NCBI RefSeq assembly: GCF_004519315.1
Contig: NZ_SOZE01000019.1
Span: 1-64,000, forward strand
Length of the DNA: 64,000 bases
Source of the DNA: Mucilaginibacter psychrotolerans
GTDB lineage: Bacteria > Bacteroidota > Bacteroidia > Sphingobacteriales > Sphingobacteriaceae
Direction of reading: 5' to 3'
Part shown: one piece after another, positions 1 through 8,480 of the stretch
How the letters are laid out: each line of letters opens with the position of its first letter
Numbering within the stretch: position 1 is the stretch's first letter
The notes under the pieces: generated by a model
The model's input: only the letters and a program-made list of their open reading frames with translations
Told to the model about the DNA's origin: nothing
The model's database searches: none
Translations under genes and position numbers: made by a program

Positions 1-109
1 TTTATCGCTAATATCGTGGCTGGATTAATCGCATACTCATTTTTTCCTAAAAAACCGTCCATCTCTTATCAATCGACCTATTCTAATCAGATGGCCGCCT
101 TTTGATTAA

Positions 110-544
110 TCGAACTCAGGTTATAAGGTCGGCGATAATTTCCAGGACTTTTCGTTTTACAGCGAAGGGCCTAAGGGAAGGATAAAAAAGATTGTTATAT
201 ACTCTAAAATCCAAGACTATCCTACAATTTATAATTTGGCTTTTGGTGATGAATGTTCGGTCAACGGAGGTGTTAACGATAAGGTTGTAACTGATAACAA
301 TGATAGGGATATTGTTCTGGCCACTGTCGCGAAGACAATTAGCAATTTTTGTGACTATTATGGTAATCATCTCATTTACGCCAGAGGAAGCACGCCATCC
401 CGGACAAGGCTATATCAAATCAGCATTGGTCGGTTATATCACGAAATTTGTACTGATTTTGAGGTGCTTGGTATAATAGGGGATCAAGTGTACGCGTTTC
501 AAATCAACGTTAACTATGATGCTTTTTTGATTAAGAGAAAATAA
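110..544 (+). pseudogene. DUF6934-like protein, 5' end apparently damaged
   Basis: The frame is open from about 110 to 544. The part from the ATG at 236 encodes only 102 aa. Upstream codons (SNSGYKVGDNF, then FYSEGPKGRIKKIVIYS) read as genuine family sequence, so the natural start should lie before 110, but a TAA at 107-109 blocks the frame and there is no ATG between 110 and 236. An ATG at 91 in another frame runs into TGA after four codons. The pattern (F-S-GPKG-I-K-V, then YNLAFGD, then ATV..TI..F, then R-STPSRTRLYQ) matches my memory of DUF6934, a small Bacteroidota family of unknown function. The family call is moderate. The broken start could also be a sequencing error or an unusual start codon. 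A 52-aa gene follows 34 bases downstream. Confidence 0.5.
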
Positions 545-578
545 ACCAATATATTTGATATAAATGAAAGGAGTTAGG

Positions 579-737
579 ATGCCAGCAGCAAAAAAGACAA
601 AAGCAGAAAAAGGATACGGCAAAATGACGATTGATCCTAATATTAAGAGTCATGCGAACGACCCCTTTGTTTTGAAGAAAGTAGAAGAAGCAAGGGAAAC
701 CCTCAGCAAGTTAAAACTGCCCGAATATTTAAAGTAG
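579..737 (+). CDS. 52-aa conserved-looking small protein downstream of DUF6934-like gene
   Basis: ATG at 579 lies just after a strong purine-rich ribosome site (GAAAGGAGTTAGG). The frame gives 52 residues starting MPAAKKTKAEKGYG and ending LPEYLK, followed by tandem TAG TAG. It is lysine-rich and hydrophilic with no membrane segment or signal. It sits 34 bases behind the DUF6934-like gene on the same strand and before a strong terminator, so the two probably share a transcript. The function is unknown. A two-gene toxin-antitoxin-like arrangement is possible, but only the size and pairing suggest it. Confidence 0.6.
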   Translation: MPAAKKTKAEKGYGKMTIDPNIKSHANDPFVLKKVEEARETLSKLKLPEYLK

Positions 738-754
738 TAGAGTCACGTATACAC

Positions 755-786
755 AAAAAGCGATTGGTAACTCCAATCGCTTTTTT
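755..786. terminator. Bidirectional intrinsic terminator between the 52-aa gene and dxs
   Basis: AAAAAGCGATTGG, a short loop, then CCAATCGCTTTTTT. The stem is perfect with an A-tract on one side and a T-tract on the other, so it can end both the plus-strand small gene and the minus-strand dxs. Confidence 0.85.
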
Positions 787-812
787 GCTAAAATATCCAT
801 TTTACAGCTTTT

Positions 813-2750
813 TTACGAAGCTATCGTATGTTTATTGCATTTGATATCCAGGCTTTGTACTTTGGTAACAATGGCTGCGGCATCGTAACCGCATTCGGCC
901 CAAAGTTCGGGCTGTTCGCCGTGTTCGATATACCTATCGGGGATACCCAGGCGGATAACTTGGGTGGCCTGGTAATTATTATCGGCCATAAACTCTAACA
1001 GCGCCGTGCCCATTCCGCCTTCTATACAGCCATCTTCCACCGTAATTACACAGCGGAACTTTCTGAAAACCTCGTGTAGCATGGCTGCATCAAGCGGCTT
1101 TACGAAACGGAGGTCGTAATGCGCAGGGTAATAACCTAATTCGTTTAGCCGGGTGGTAGCTTTCACCACTTCGTTGCCAATGGTGCCTATGGACACGATT
1201 GCTACATCCTCGCCATCAGATATTTTGCGGCCCTTGCCAACAGGGATAGCTTTGAATGGTTTGCGCCAGTCTACCATCACGCCGTTACCACGCGGGTAGC
1301 GGATACTAAAAGGCCCCATATTTTCCTGCTGTGCGGTGTACATCAGGTTGCGCAGTTCCTCCTCGTTCATGGGCGCAGATACAGTCATATTGGGGATGCA
1401 ACGCATGTAGGCAAGGTCGTAAGCGCCATGATGGGTTGGCCCATCGGCACCTGCAATACCTGCACGATCCAGGCAGAATATTACATTGAGTTTTTGTATC
1501 GCTACGTCATGTATCACCTGATCGTAAGCGCGCTGCATAAAGCTGCTGTAGATGTTGCAGAAAGGCACCAGGCCTTGAGTAGCCAATCCGGCAGAAAACG
1601 TAACCGCGTGCTGCTCGGCAATACCTACGTCAAACGCACGGTTAGGCATGGCCTTCATCATCAGGTTAAGAGAACTGCCCGATGGCATAGCCGGGGTGAT
1701 GCCCATTATCTTCGGGTTTGCCTCGGCCAGTTCTATTATGGTATGGCCAAACACATCCTGATATTTAGGCGGTTGCGGCTTATCGTATTTTGTCTTTTTT
1801 ATTTCGCCGGTTATCTTATCAAACAAGCCCGGTGCGTGCCATTTGGTTTGGTCTTTTTCGGCCAGAGCATAGCCTTTACCCTTTACAGTAATGCAATGTA
1901 ATAGCTTAGGTCCGGGAATATCGCGCAGATCTTTAAGTACTTTTACCAAATGCTCCACATCGTGACCGTCGATAGGGCCGAAATAGCGGAACTTGAGCGC
2001 CTCGAAGAAGTTGCTGCGTTTGAGCAAGGTGCCTTTGATGCTTTTCTCAATCTTCTTGGCAATTTTAAATGCATCCGGGCCAATGGCCGATAACTTGGAA
2101 AGCACGGTCGCTATATCGTCCCTAAACCTGTTGTAGGGTTTAGAGGTAGTAATATCGGTAAGATATTCTTTCAGCGCGCCCACGTTGGGGTCAATCGCCA
2201 TGTTATTATCGTTCAGTATCACCAGCAAGTTGCTGTTTTCTATACCTGCATGGTTTAGCGCCTCAAAGGCAAGCCCGGCTGTCATAGCACCATCGCCTAT
2301 TACGGCCACGTGCTGCCTGTCGGTTTCGCCTTTGTATTGTGAAGCTACCGCCATACCCAATGCTGCCGAAATAGAGGTAGAAGAGTGCCCAACGCCAAAG
2401 GTATCGTAAACGCTTTCGCTGCGTTTTGGGAAACCGCTAATGCCATGGTACAAACGGTTGGTGTGGAATTGCTCGCGGCGGCCGGTGAGTATCTTATGGC
2501 CATATGCCTGGTGACCTACGTCCCAAACCAGTTGATCGTATGGGGTGTTTAATACATATTGCAGGGCAACGGTGAGCTCTACCGTACCCAAACTGGCAGC
2601 AAAGTGCCCCCCGTTTACCGATACTACATCGATAATATAGTGGCGCAGCTCATCGCACACCTGTTTAAGTTCGTCTTCCTTAAATTGCTTTAAATCAGAT
2701 GGATTGATAATCCTTTTTAACAAATCACCGGCGGGTACCTGCATGGACAT
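813..2750 (-). CDS. dxs: 1-deoxy-D-xylulose-5-phosphate synthase
   Basis: Condenses pyruvate and glyceraldehyde-3-phosphate to DXP, the first step of the MEP isoprenoid pathway, using thiamine diphosphate in the cytosol. The 645-aa length is normal. The TPP-binding motif GDGAMTAG is at about residues 152-159 followed by the LNDNNMAI segment. The transketolase-like Pyr domain carries GIAEQHAVTFSAGLA and DRAGIAGADGPTHHG, and a transketolase C-terminal domain follows (LRFVKPLDAAML, VEDG). The start at MSMQVPAGDLL fits the family. It is transcribed alone, divergently from scpA, and ends at the terminator near 755-786. It supplies the isoprenoid precursors used by the carotenoid genes elsewhere in the window, though it is not linked to them. 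Confidence 0.97.
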   Translation of the reverse strand: MSMQVPAGDLLKRIINPSDLKQFKEDELKQVCDELRHYIIDVVSVNGGHFAASLGTVELTVALQYVLNTPYDQLVWDVGHQAYGHKILTGRREQFHTNRLYHGISGFPKRSESVYDTFGVGHSSTSISAALGMAVASQYKGETDRQHVAVIGDGAMTAGLAFEALNHAGIENSNLLVILNDNNMAIDPNVGALKEYLTDITTSKPYNRFRDDIATVLSKLSAIGPDAFKIAKKIEKSIKGTLLKRSNFFEALKFRYFGPIDGHDVEHLVKVLKDLRDIPGPKLLHCITVKGKGYALAEKDQTKWHAPGLFDKITGEIKKTKYDKPQPPKYQDVFGHTIIELAEANPKIMGITPAMPSGSSLNLMMKAMPNRAFDVGIAEQHAVTFSAGLATQGLVPFCNIYSSFMQRAYDQVIHDVAIQKLNVIFCLDRAGIAGADGPTHHGAYDLAYMRCIPNMTVSAPMNEEELRNLMYTAQQENMGPFSIRYPRGNGVMVDWRKPFKAIPVGKGRKISDGEDVAIVSIGTIGNEVVKATTRLNELGYYPAHYDLRFVKPLDAAMLHEVFRKFRCVITVEDGCIEGGMGTALLEFMADNNYQATQVIRLGIPDRYIEHGEQPELWAECGYDAAAIVTKVQSLDIKCNKHTIAS

Positions 2751-2866
2751 TCTTTAGAAGTATTTAACTTACAAAGTAAGCGATATTATGCGATAAAATT
2801 AGAATAGTATAAAGGTAAATAATAGTTTGCGAAAAACATTTATAATTGTTTACCGCGTTTTAACTG

Positions 2867-2874
2867 TATTTTTG
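2867..2874 (+). promoter_or_regulatory. Bacteroidota -7 box directly before scpA
   Basis: TATTTTTG matches the TAnnTTTG consensus of Bacteroidota primary promoters and ends only five bases before the scpA ATG at 2880. A possible -33 element (ATTG at 2845-2848) lies 18 bases upstream. Transcription would start at or within a few bases of the ATG, suggesting a leaderless message. Confidence 0.45.
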
Positions 2875-2879
2875 AACTT

Positions 2880-3647
2880 ATGACCGATGATAGCTTCGCG
2901 ATAAGGCTTCCCCAGTTTGAGGGACCGTTCGATTTGCTCTTGTTTTTTATAGAGCGCGACGAACTGGATATACACGATATCCCTATTGCTAAAATTACCG
3001 ACGATTTCCTGCAATACATTCACCACATGACGGTGCTGAACATGGAACTGGCGAGCGAATTTATATTTATAGCCGCCACCCTTATGCGCATCAAAGCTAA
3101 AATGTTGCTACCCCGCTATAATAGCGGCGAGGAAGAGAACGAACTGGATACCAAAGAAGGCTTGATACGCAAGCTTATTGAATACAAGAAATTTAAAGAG
3201 CTTTGCGAAGAGATACGCCCTTATGAAGATGAGCGTTTTAAACAGGAAAAGCGAGGCAACATTAAGCAGGATCTGGAACAGGTAGAGAAAGTTTCCCTAC
3301 CCGGCGAAGAACTATCTGAACTTAACCTGTATAAGCTAATGGTGGTTTATAACCGCCTGATGAAGCAATACCTCACCCGCACCGAAACCGTTACACACAC
3401 GGTGGTGCAATACCCCTACACCATAGAAAAGCAAAAACAGGCGATACAAAACCTGCTGCAGATAAACAAACGGCTAGACTTTGGCAGCATTGCCGCCGGC
3501 AGCGAAAACAAAGTACACTTTGTTTACAACTTTTTAGCCGTGCTGGAAATGCTGCAGCAGGAAATGATCGATATACAAATTGGCCTGGGCTTCAATAACT
3601 TTTGGATAGCGCCAAGAGGAGAGATGTTAGCCCCTGATGGAGATTAG
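2880..3647 (+). CDS. scpA: Segregation and condensation protein A (ScpA kleisin)
   Basis: Bacterial kleisin that bridges SMC heads with ScpB for chromosome condensation and segregation. The N-terminal hallmark FEGPFDLLLFFIERDELDIHD (split around residues 14-34), the ITDDFLQYI segment and the LRIKAKMLLP-like helix (MRIKAKMLLPRY) identify the family. A glutamate/lysine-rich middle and a C-terminal winged-helix-like end follow. 255 aa is a typical length. The gene runs alone, divergent from dxs, and its stop overlaps by four bases the end of the convergent small membrane protein gene. No scpB or smc is in the window. Confidence 0.93.
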   Translation: MTDDSFAIRLPQFEGPFDLLLFFIERDELDIHDIPIAKITDDFLQYIHHMTVLNMELASEFIFIAATLMRIKAKMLLPRYNSGEEENELDTKEGLIRKLIEYKKFKELCEEIRPYEDERFKQEKRGNIKQDLEQVEKVSLPGEELSELNLYKLMVVYNRLMKQYLTRTETVTHTVVQYPYTIEKQKQAIQNLLQINKRLDFGSIAAGSENKVHFVYNFLAVLEMLQQEMIDIQIGLGFNNFWIAPRGEMLAPDGD

Positions 3648-3877
3648 TGGTTAACTATCCCGGCCAGTTCGCTCACATCCGTTTTTAATTTTCTGGCTTT
3701 TTTCTCCTGCCTTTTCAGGTAATCTTTGGCATGTTCTTTCAGTTCCGCGGCCGCCGCGTCTATATCGGTTTTGCGTTTGATATACAGGTAAGTAATTGCA
3801 CCTGCAAAAATTGCCCCTAAAGTTAGGCCGGCTACCAGTAATTTGCTGTTATCGTGTTTTTTGAATGGATTTTTCAT
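3644..3877 (-). CDS. Small single-pass membrane protein, YtxH-like
   Basis: 77 aa from the ATG at 3877 (MKNPFKKHDNSK). The open frame extends 17 codons further upstream, but that extension has no family character. One N-terminal membrane helix (LLVAGLTLGAIFAGAITYLYI) is followed by a charged alpha-helical tail rich in Lys, Glu and Ala (RKTDIDAAAAELKEHAKDY, then KRQEKKARK). This layout resembles YtxH/gas-vesicle-like small envelope proteins, with no specific function inferred. The end overlaps the end of scpA by four bases in convergent orientation. Confidence 0.65.
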   Translation of the reverse strand: MKNPFKKHDNSKLLVAGLTLGAIFAGAITYLYIKRKTDIDAAAAELKEHAKDYLKRQEKKARKLKTDVSELAGIVNH

Positions 3878-3985
3878 GGTATTGTTTTTTTTAGACAACG
3901 CACCGATGAGCCTTTTAGTTCTTAGCAATGTTAAAAAAACGCGTAAAGGATTGATATCGACAGGCTGTTACCTCGTGACAAGCTA

Positions 3986-4159
3986 TTATTGGCTATGCGC
4001 AACTTTTGTACGGACGGGCTGCACACCGGCTTGCGATTGTTGGTTGCATTTGCCTAATAGCACCCAAATAATGATGAATATGATAATGGTAGAGAAGCAC
4101 CCGCCTCCCAGTTTTTTTGCGCCCCATGCGGCGATAAGCCCCCTAAAGAAATTATTCAT
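3986..4159 (-). CDS. 57-aa small hydrophobic membrane protein
   Basis: Starting at the ATG at 4159 the product begins MNNFFRGLIAAWGAKKLGGG, followed by a strong membrane helix (CFSTIIIFIIIWVLLGKC) and a short polar tail. I do not recognise a family. The Gly-Gly-Gly-Cys before the helix could resemble a lipobox, but the preceding stretch is short. Short Bacteroidota proteins of this design are common upstream of envelope-stress genes. Here the neighbouring divergent gene is an SPFH protein. Confidence 0.5.
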   Translation of the reverse strand: MNNFFRGLIAAWGAKKLGGGCFSTIIIFIIIWVLLGKCNQQSQAGVQPVRTKVAHSQ

Positions 4160-4334
4160 TTGATTTTTTTTGTAGATAAACAACGTTCGTGCTGTATGGT
4201 TTGACGGCGTACTGATTTATGGAAAGATGGCTTCAACAACCGATATAGCTCGTTGGCGCAAATTTTTACCCAGACTTATACTTCTCCTATCGTTTTTTTG
4301 CATATTTAGATTTTCAAATAAACCTAAAAAACAT

Positions 4335-5447
4335 ATGGGCCTATTCAGCAAACTGCTCAACGAGTTGATAGATGTAATAGAGTGGGTAGATACCACCCAG
4401 GATACGTTGGTATGGAAGTTTCCGCGCAACGATAACGCCATAAAAATGGGTGCGAAGCTTACCGTGCGCGAATCGCAGGCTGCCGTCTTTATGAACGAGG
4501 GCCGCATTGCCGACGTGTTTTTGCCCGGCATGTACGAACTGCATACCGAAAATATGCCCATACTCACCACCCTGCAAAGCTGGAAGTACGGTTTTAACAG
4601 TCCGTTTAAAGCCGATGTATATTTTGTGAGCATGCGCCAGTTTGTAAACCAGAAATGGGGCACCAAAAACCCGGTTATGCTGCGCGATGCTGAGTTTGGC
4701 CCCGTAAGGCTGCGAGCTTTTGGTTCGTTTAACTTTAAGGTTCAGGATCCGAAGGTTTTCCTTACCGAGGTATCGGCAACCAACCCCGATTTTGTGATAG
4801 AGTATATTGAAGAGCAATTACGTAATACCATCGTGTCGCGGGGCATGGATGCAGTAGCCCAATCAAAAATACCGGTATTAGACCTTGCTGCCAGCTACAA
4901 CGAGATGGGCCAGCTAATAGCCCAAACCATACAGCCCGATTTTGCCGAGCTTGGCCTTAACCTTACCAAAATACTGGTGGAGAATATCTCATTACCACCC
5001 GAGGTAGAAGAGGTGCTTGATAAACGCAGCTCGATGGGCATATTGGGCAACCTTGGTGCTTATGCGCAGTTCCAGGCAGCAAACGCTATGGAGAAAGCCG
5101 CAGAGAATACCATAGGCGGCAACCTTGGCGCCGCAGGCATGGGCTTGGGCGTAGGCGCTGCTATGATGGGCCAGGTAGGCAACGTTTTTAAGCCCGGCAA
5201 CTTCGATGGCAACAACCCATCCGGGGCGGATGGACCGCCGCCATTGCCATCTACGCAATACCATATTGCTATTGACGGTAAATCTGACGGGCCGCACAGC
5301 CTCGCAAATATCGGCGCGATGGTGGCATCCAAAGCCATTACTAAAGATACTGTGGTTTGGAAGAAAGGTATGGCCGGATGGGCCGCCGCAGGCACCGTTG
5401 CCGAACTTGCCGGTTTCTTTGACAACGAACCGCCACCATTACCTTAA
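4335..5447 (+). CDS. SPFH-domain (virion-core/YdjI-like) protein with C-terminal GYF_2 domain
   Basis: The likely start is MGLFSKLLNELIDVIEW at 4335, because the upstream 36 in-frame codons look unrelated to the family. The N-terminal two thirds is an SPFH (flotillin-like) domain of the YdjI/virion-core type (LVWKFPRNDNAIKMGAKLTV, AVFMNEGRIADVFLPGMYEL). An Ala/Gly/Met-rich linker follows, and the last ~60 residues form a GYF_2 domain (YHIAIDGKSDGPHSLANI, VWKKGMAGWAA). Two proline-rich patches (GPPPLPS and NEPPPLP) flank that domain. In Bacillus subtilis YdjI works with the zinc-ribbon protein YdjG to recruit a PspA-type protein to the membrane. The next gene here encodes a YdjG-like protein, 24 bases downstream, which supports the same role. 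No PspA gene is present in the window. Confidence 0.82.
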   Translation: MGLFSKLLNELIDVIEWVDTTQDTLVWKFPRNDNAIKMGAKLTVRESQAAVFMNEGRIADVFLPGMYELHTENMPILTTLQSWKYGFNSPFKADVYFVSMRQFVNQKWGTKNPVMLRDAEFGPVRLRAFGSFNFKVQDPKVFLTEVSATNPDFVIEYIEEQLRNTIVSRGMDAVAQSKIPVLDLAASYNEMGQLIAQTIQPDFAELGLNLTKILVENISLPPEVEEVLDKRSSMGILGNLGAYAQFQAANAMEKAAENTIGGNLGAAGMGLGVGAAMMGQVGNVFKPGNFDGNNPSGADGPPPLPSTQYHIAIDGKSDGPHSLANIGAMVASKAITKDTVVWKKGMAGWAAAGTVAELAGFFDNEPPPLP

Positions 5448-5471
5448 GTATCACCCTAAAACCATTAATAA

Positions 5472-6602
5472 ATGAGCGGACCAGCAAAGCCGGCCGATAG
5501 CATCAGCAAATCATTAAAATGCGGGGGATGCGGAGCCCTGTTGCACTTTGTACCCGGCACACGTACCCTTAAATGCAGTTATTGCGGCGAAAGTAATACC
5601 ATAGCCGATGCGGGGGACAATGATGTGATTGAGCCTGTTGACTATGATGAATTTGTTGCAGGCATCGATGTTAATAAGCAAATCGACGACATCAAGGTAG
5701 TCGACTGCAAGAACTGCGGCTCGCAAACGGTGCTTGATGCATCGGTAACAGCCGACAAATGCCCTTTTTGCACAGCGCCATTAGTGTTGAACCTGCAGGC
5801 AGGCAAGGAATATTTGCCGCCGCATTATATTTTACCCTTCGAGGTTAGCCAAAAGGAAGGCGTAGAGTTTTTTAGGAAATGGCTTAAGGGATTGTGGTGG
5901 TCACCTAACGATCTGGCGCAAAAGGCCGGGGGTAGCACATCAACTTTAAATGGCGTGTACCTGCCTTATTGGGCCTACGATACCGATACTGTAACCGATT
6001 ATACCGGCGAGCGCGGCGACTATTACTACACCACCGAAACTTACACCGAAACGGTGGACGGCAAAACCCAAACCCGTACCCGGCAGGTGAGGCACACCCG
6101 CTGGTCGTATGCTTCGGGTACGGTTGAATGCAGCTTCCGCGACCTTTTGGTGGCCGCCAGTAAATCGCTCCCGGAGAAAACACTGAACAAACTTACGCCC
6201 TGGAAACTGCAGATGCTGGCCCGGTTTGATGAGCGTTATACCAGCGGTTTCCGATCAGAAACCTACCAGCTGAGCCCGGAACTGGGTTTGCTAAAAGCCC
6301 AGGAACAGACCGTTTCGGAAATTGAATCGGCTATTCGCGATGATATTGGCGGCGATGAGCAGCGCATCGACAACAGGGACACCGATTACCAAAACAAGGC
6401 CATCAAATACATTATGCTACCGGTGTGGGTGAGTGCTTACAATTACAACAATAAAGTTTACCAGTTTACCGTAAACGCCAGCACTGGCGAAGTTATTGGC
6501 GAACGGCCGCTAAGCGCTATCAAGATTACGCTGGCGATATTATTGGGTTTGGCTTTGATTGCCTTGGCTGGGTTCCTGTATATGCAGAATGCGAACAGAT
6601 AG
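5472..6602 (+). CDS. YdjG-like zinc-ribbon protein with C-terminal membrane helix
   Basis: 376 aa. The N-terminus carries two zinc ribbons: CGGCGALLHF...CSYCGE at about residues 17-40, and CKNCGSQT...CPFC at about 80-98. A long soluble region with several Tyr/Thr-rich strands (TGERGDYYYTTETYTE) follows. A single transmembrane helix closes the protein (ITLAILLGLALIALAGFLYM). This architecture matches YdjG-type membrane-stress proteins, often misnamed 'primosomal protein N'-like' or 'TFIIB-type zinc ribbon'. It follows the SPFH gene by 24 bases and is surely cotranscribed, so it is the probable membrane partner of that protein. The sequence shows the domains. The stress role is taken from the B. 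subtilis homologues. Confidence 0.78.
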   Translation: MSGPAKPADSISKSLKCGGCGALLHFVPGTRTLKCSYCGESNTIADAGDNDVIEPVDYDEFVAGIDVNKQIDDIKVVDCKNCGSQTVLDASVTADKCPFCTAPLVLNLQAGKEYLPPHYILPFEVSQKEGVEFFRKWLKGLWWSPNDLAQKAGGSTSTLNGVYLPYWAYDTDTVTDYTGERGDYYYTTETYTETVDGKTQTRTRQVRHTRWSYASGTVECSFRDLLVAASKSLPEKTLNKLTPWKLQMLARFDERYTSGFRSETYQLSPELGLLKAQEQTVSEIESAIRDDIGGDEQRIDNRDTDYQNKAIKYIMLPVWVSAYNYNNKVYQFTVNASTGEVIGERPLSAIKITLAILLGLALIALAGFLYMQNANR

Positions 6603-6690
6603 GAATGGTTACAGTTAAATATTAGTTAAATAAGCCTCCAATCTTCCTGCCGTTTGCGCAAACCCGTCGCTGGCTTTTTTGCGGTAATTG

Positions 6691-7269
6691 TTAGTCGTCT
6701 AGCCCTTTGCCTGCCAGTATCCGGGGTATGCATTTCTCCACCCTTGCCTCACGTGTTTTGGCTTGCTTAGGCTGCGCAATATGCAGTAGGTAGCCACGTT
6801 GCCTACCGGGCGTTAGTGCCTCAAAGGCGGTTTTAAGGGCAGGAAGTTCCTCTAATTTAAGCTGAAATTCTTCTGCCATTTCAAATTCCTTTGTCTTTTT
6901 CAACTCTACCTTCAAGTCGGCTTGTTCCACTTCTATGGCTTCGTGGATGTAAGCTTTTAATGCCGGTTCGAGCTCGGCTATTGCCGTAGTACCCGTAAAC
7001 CTTATCTGCCGTGCGGCCTGCACATTCTCAGTCTGTTGGATAAGGATGCCATTCGCATCATTCAATAACGCACCTTTGAAGAACAGGTAAGCGCAATATT
7101 CTTTAAATACATGTATCAATACAATATTACTTTGCTTGTAGGTATAGCAGGGGCATCCCCACTTTAACTCTTCCTCCAATCCGCAATCCAGTGCGATACG
7201 CCTGAGTAAGGCAATCTCCTGCTGCCATTTGCCGGGCTTGGCGAAATAAAAATCTACTTTGGGGTTCAT
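6691..7269 (-). CDS. YdeI/DUF1801-like protein
   Basis: 192 aa. The N-terminal half is a DUF1801-like domain (VDFYFAKPGKWQQEIALLR, ELKWGCPCYTYKQSNIVLIH, YCAYLFFKGALL). The C-terminal half has the YdeI-type bacteriocin-protection/OmdA signature (LEELPALKTAFEALTPGRQR, HIAQPKQAKTREARVEKC). Family members are small soluble proteins of poorly known function; the B. subtilis YdeI structure is known but no reaction is established. It is monocistronic and followed on the other side by a palindromic-repeat fragment. No membrane or export signal is visible. Confidence 0.8.
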   Translation of the reverse strand: MNPKVDFYFAKPGKWQQEIALLRRIALDCGLEEELKWGCPCYTYKQSNIVLIHVFKEYCAYLFFKGALLNDANGILIQQTENVQAARQIRFTGTTAIAELEPALKAYIHEAIEVEQADLKVELKKTKEFEMAEEFQLKLEELPALKTAFEALTPGRQRGYLLHIAQPKQAKTREARVEKCIPRILAGKGLDD

Positions 7270-7445
7270 GATATCGGTTTTGATATGACTAAGTTACAAA
7301 ACCTATCCACACCATAATACATACCCGGAAAACTTTACACAGTGTAATACCGTCCTGGTTTGTCTTGGTGACAGACCACCTGAACCCCCGCCAATACCAG
7401 CCAGTTTTGTGCAGATTTTGTTTTATAGAAATTTGGAAAATAGAT

Positions 7446-7523
7446 GCGCAAAGCGGGCATGCATAGCGGCGGGCTTTGCCTCAACAACAAGATATCTCCT
7501 CGCTATCGCTCGTTCGATAGGAC
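7446..7523. repeat. Right half of a dispersed palindromic repeat element
   Basis: The segment containing CTTTGCCTCAACAACAAG followed by ATATCTCCTCGCTATCGC and TCGTTCGATAGGAC is a diverged copy of the right half of the element clustered at 19.6-21.0 kb. The left palindromic arm is absent. It fills most of the gap between the YdeI-like gene and the HhH protein gene, where nothing else is visible. Confidence 0.7.
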
Positions 7524-7565
7524 AAGTTTTATTAAAGTCCGCCGCTAATTGATCTGTTTGATAGC

Positions 7566-8060
7566 CTAATCCCTTTTATAGGCATTCATTTTGGGGTATT
7601 TTTCATCTTCGTACCAAGGCTTTTGCGGCCGGTTGGCAGCAAAGCCATGTTGTTCGCGGTAGGCCTTACGTTCGGCTGTAAAATGCCACCAGCGTTTGCT
7701 ATCGTCACGGGTTTCGATGTAATGCACCAGCAGTCTGTAGGAATCTTCCACACAGGGGTCGGCCCAGGTACCACAATGATTTTCAAAGGCATCAAAGAGT
7801 TCTACCGCGTCTTTCCCTTTAAGCTGGGCTAAGGAATAATACCCCTGGCCGATAAGTTCTTCTGCGAAATTGATGCCCAACGAGGGGATACTTTGAAACT
7901 CCGCAAGCGCTTGTAATTCTTTGGCGCGATGCGGCGATGCATTCAGTAGTACAGCAACTTCATCCGGAGCATGATCCTGTAACATCTTTTGGCTGATTTT
8001 TTGGGCTTTCAGCGTTTGCTTTTCTGTTTCGGTTAACCGGTAATTGATATTCTTTTTCAT
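7566..8060 (-). CDS. Helix-hairpin-helix protein of the Cdd1/'pathogenicity locus' type
   Basis: 164 aa. The centre has an HhH-like segment (LQALAEFQSIPSLGINFAEEL and IGQGYYSLAQLKGKDAVELF). A conserved C-terminal tract follows, with GTWADPCVEDSYRLLVHYIE and KRWWHFTAERKAYREQHG. This combination, especially DPCV.D..R..VHY and WW.FT..RK.YR, fits the Cdd1 family (PF11731), a small HhH group of unknown role named after a Clostridium difficile locus. The start overlaps the end of the upstream 93-aa gene by four bases (ATGA), so the two are translationally coupled. The N-terminal ~45 residues are a charged helix. A nucleic-acid-binding role is inferred only from the HhH fold. Confidence 0.72.
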   Translation of the reverse strand: MKKNINYRLTETEKQTLKAQKISQKMLQDHAPDEVAVLLNASPHRAKELQALAEFQSIPSLGINFAEELIGQGYYSLAQLKGKDAVELFDAFENHCGTWADPCVEDSYRLLVHYIETRDDSKRWWHFTAERKAYREQHGFAANRPQKPWYEDEKYPKMNAYKRD

Positions 8061-8338
8061 AGCACCTCCACATAGTTGATAATGAATTTCGCTACCTGTT
8101 CCTGCTCAATAACATTTAGGTCGTCGCCATCGTATATCCAATAACCATCCGAATCAAATAAAACCCTGCCCAGGTTTTCGCCGGTTTGATCATAAGCGGT
8201 ATATAGTTCGTAACACTGGTGCCCAACAGGTGCATAAGATGGCACTACCCTGATTACCTCACTGCCACCGTTATGCCGGTTAAGCCAGGCTTTCGCCTCA
8301 TCCCGCAGAAATATTTTCGACTTGAGCTGCTGCATCAT
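8057..8338 (-). CDS. Small hypothetical protein coupled to the HhH gene
   Basis: 93 aa beginning MMQQLKSKIFLRDEAKAWLN. It looks like a compact alpha/beta protein, with an acidic segment (VLFDSDGYWIYDGDDLNVIE) and a predicted C-terminal helix (QEQVAKFIINYVEVL). I recognise no family. The stop overlaps the start of the HhH/Cdd1-like gene by four bases, so both products are made from one message and may work together. No signal peptide or membrane helix is present. Confidence 0.7.
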   Translation of the reverse strand: MMQQLKSKIFLRDEAKAWLNRHNGGSEVIRVVPSYAPVGHQCYELYTAYDQTGENLGRVLFDSDGYWIYDGDDLNVIEQEQVAKFIINYVEVL

Positions 8339-8480
8339 TCAAAGCTTTTTTTCAAAGATAAATGAAAAGCTAATATTTTTAGTATAAAACCCGCCCGAAA
8401 TATCAAAAAAAAATGACTGATGGTTCTGCCGGACGGTTTCCGCCAGTGAAATTGTCCTTGCAAATTGAATATTTAATGTT

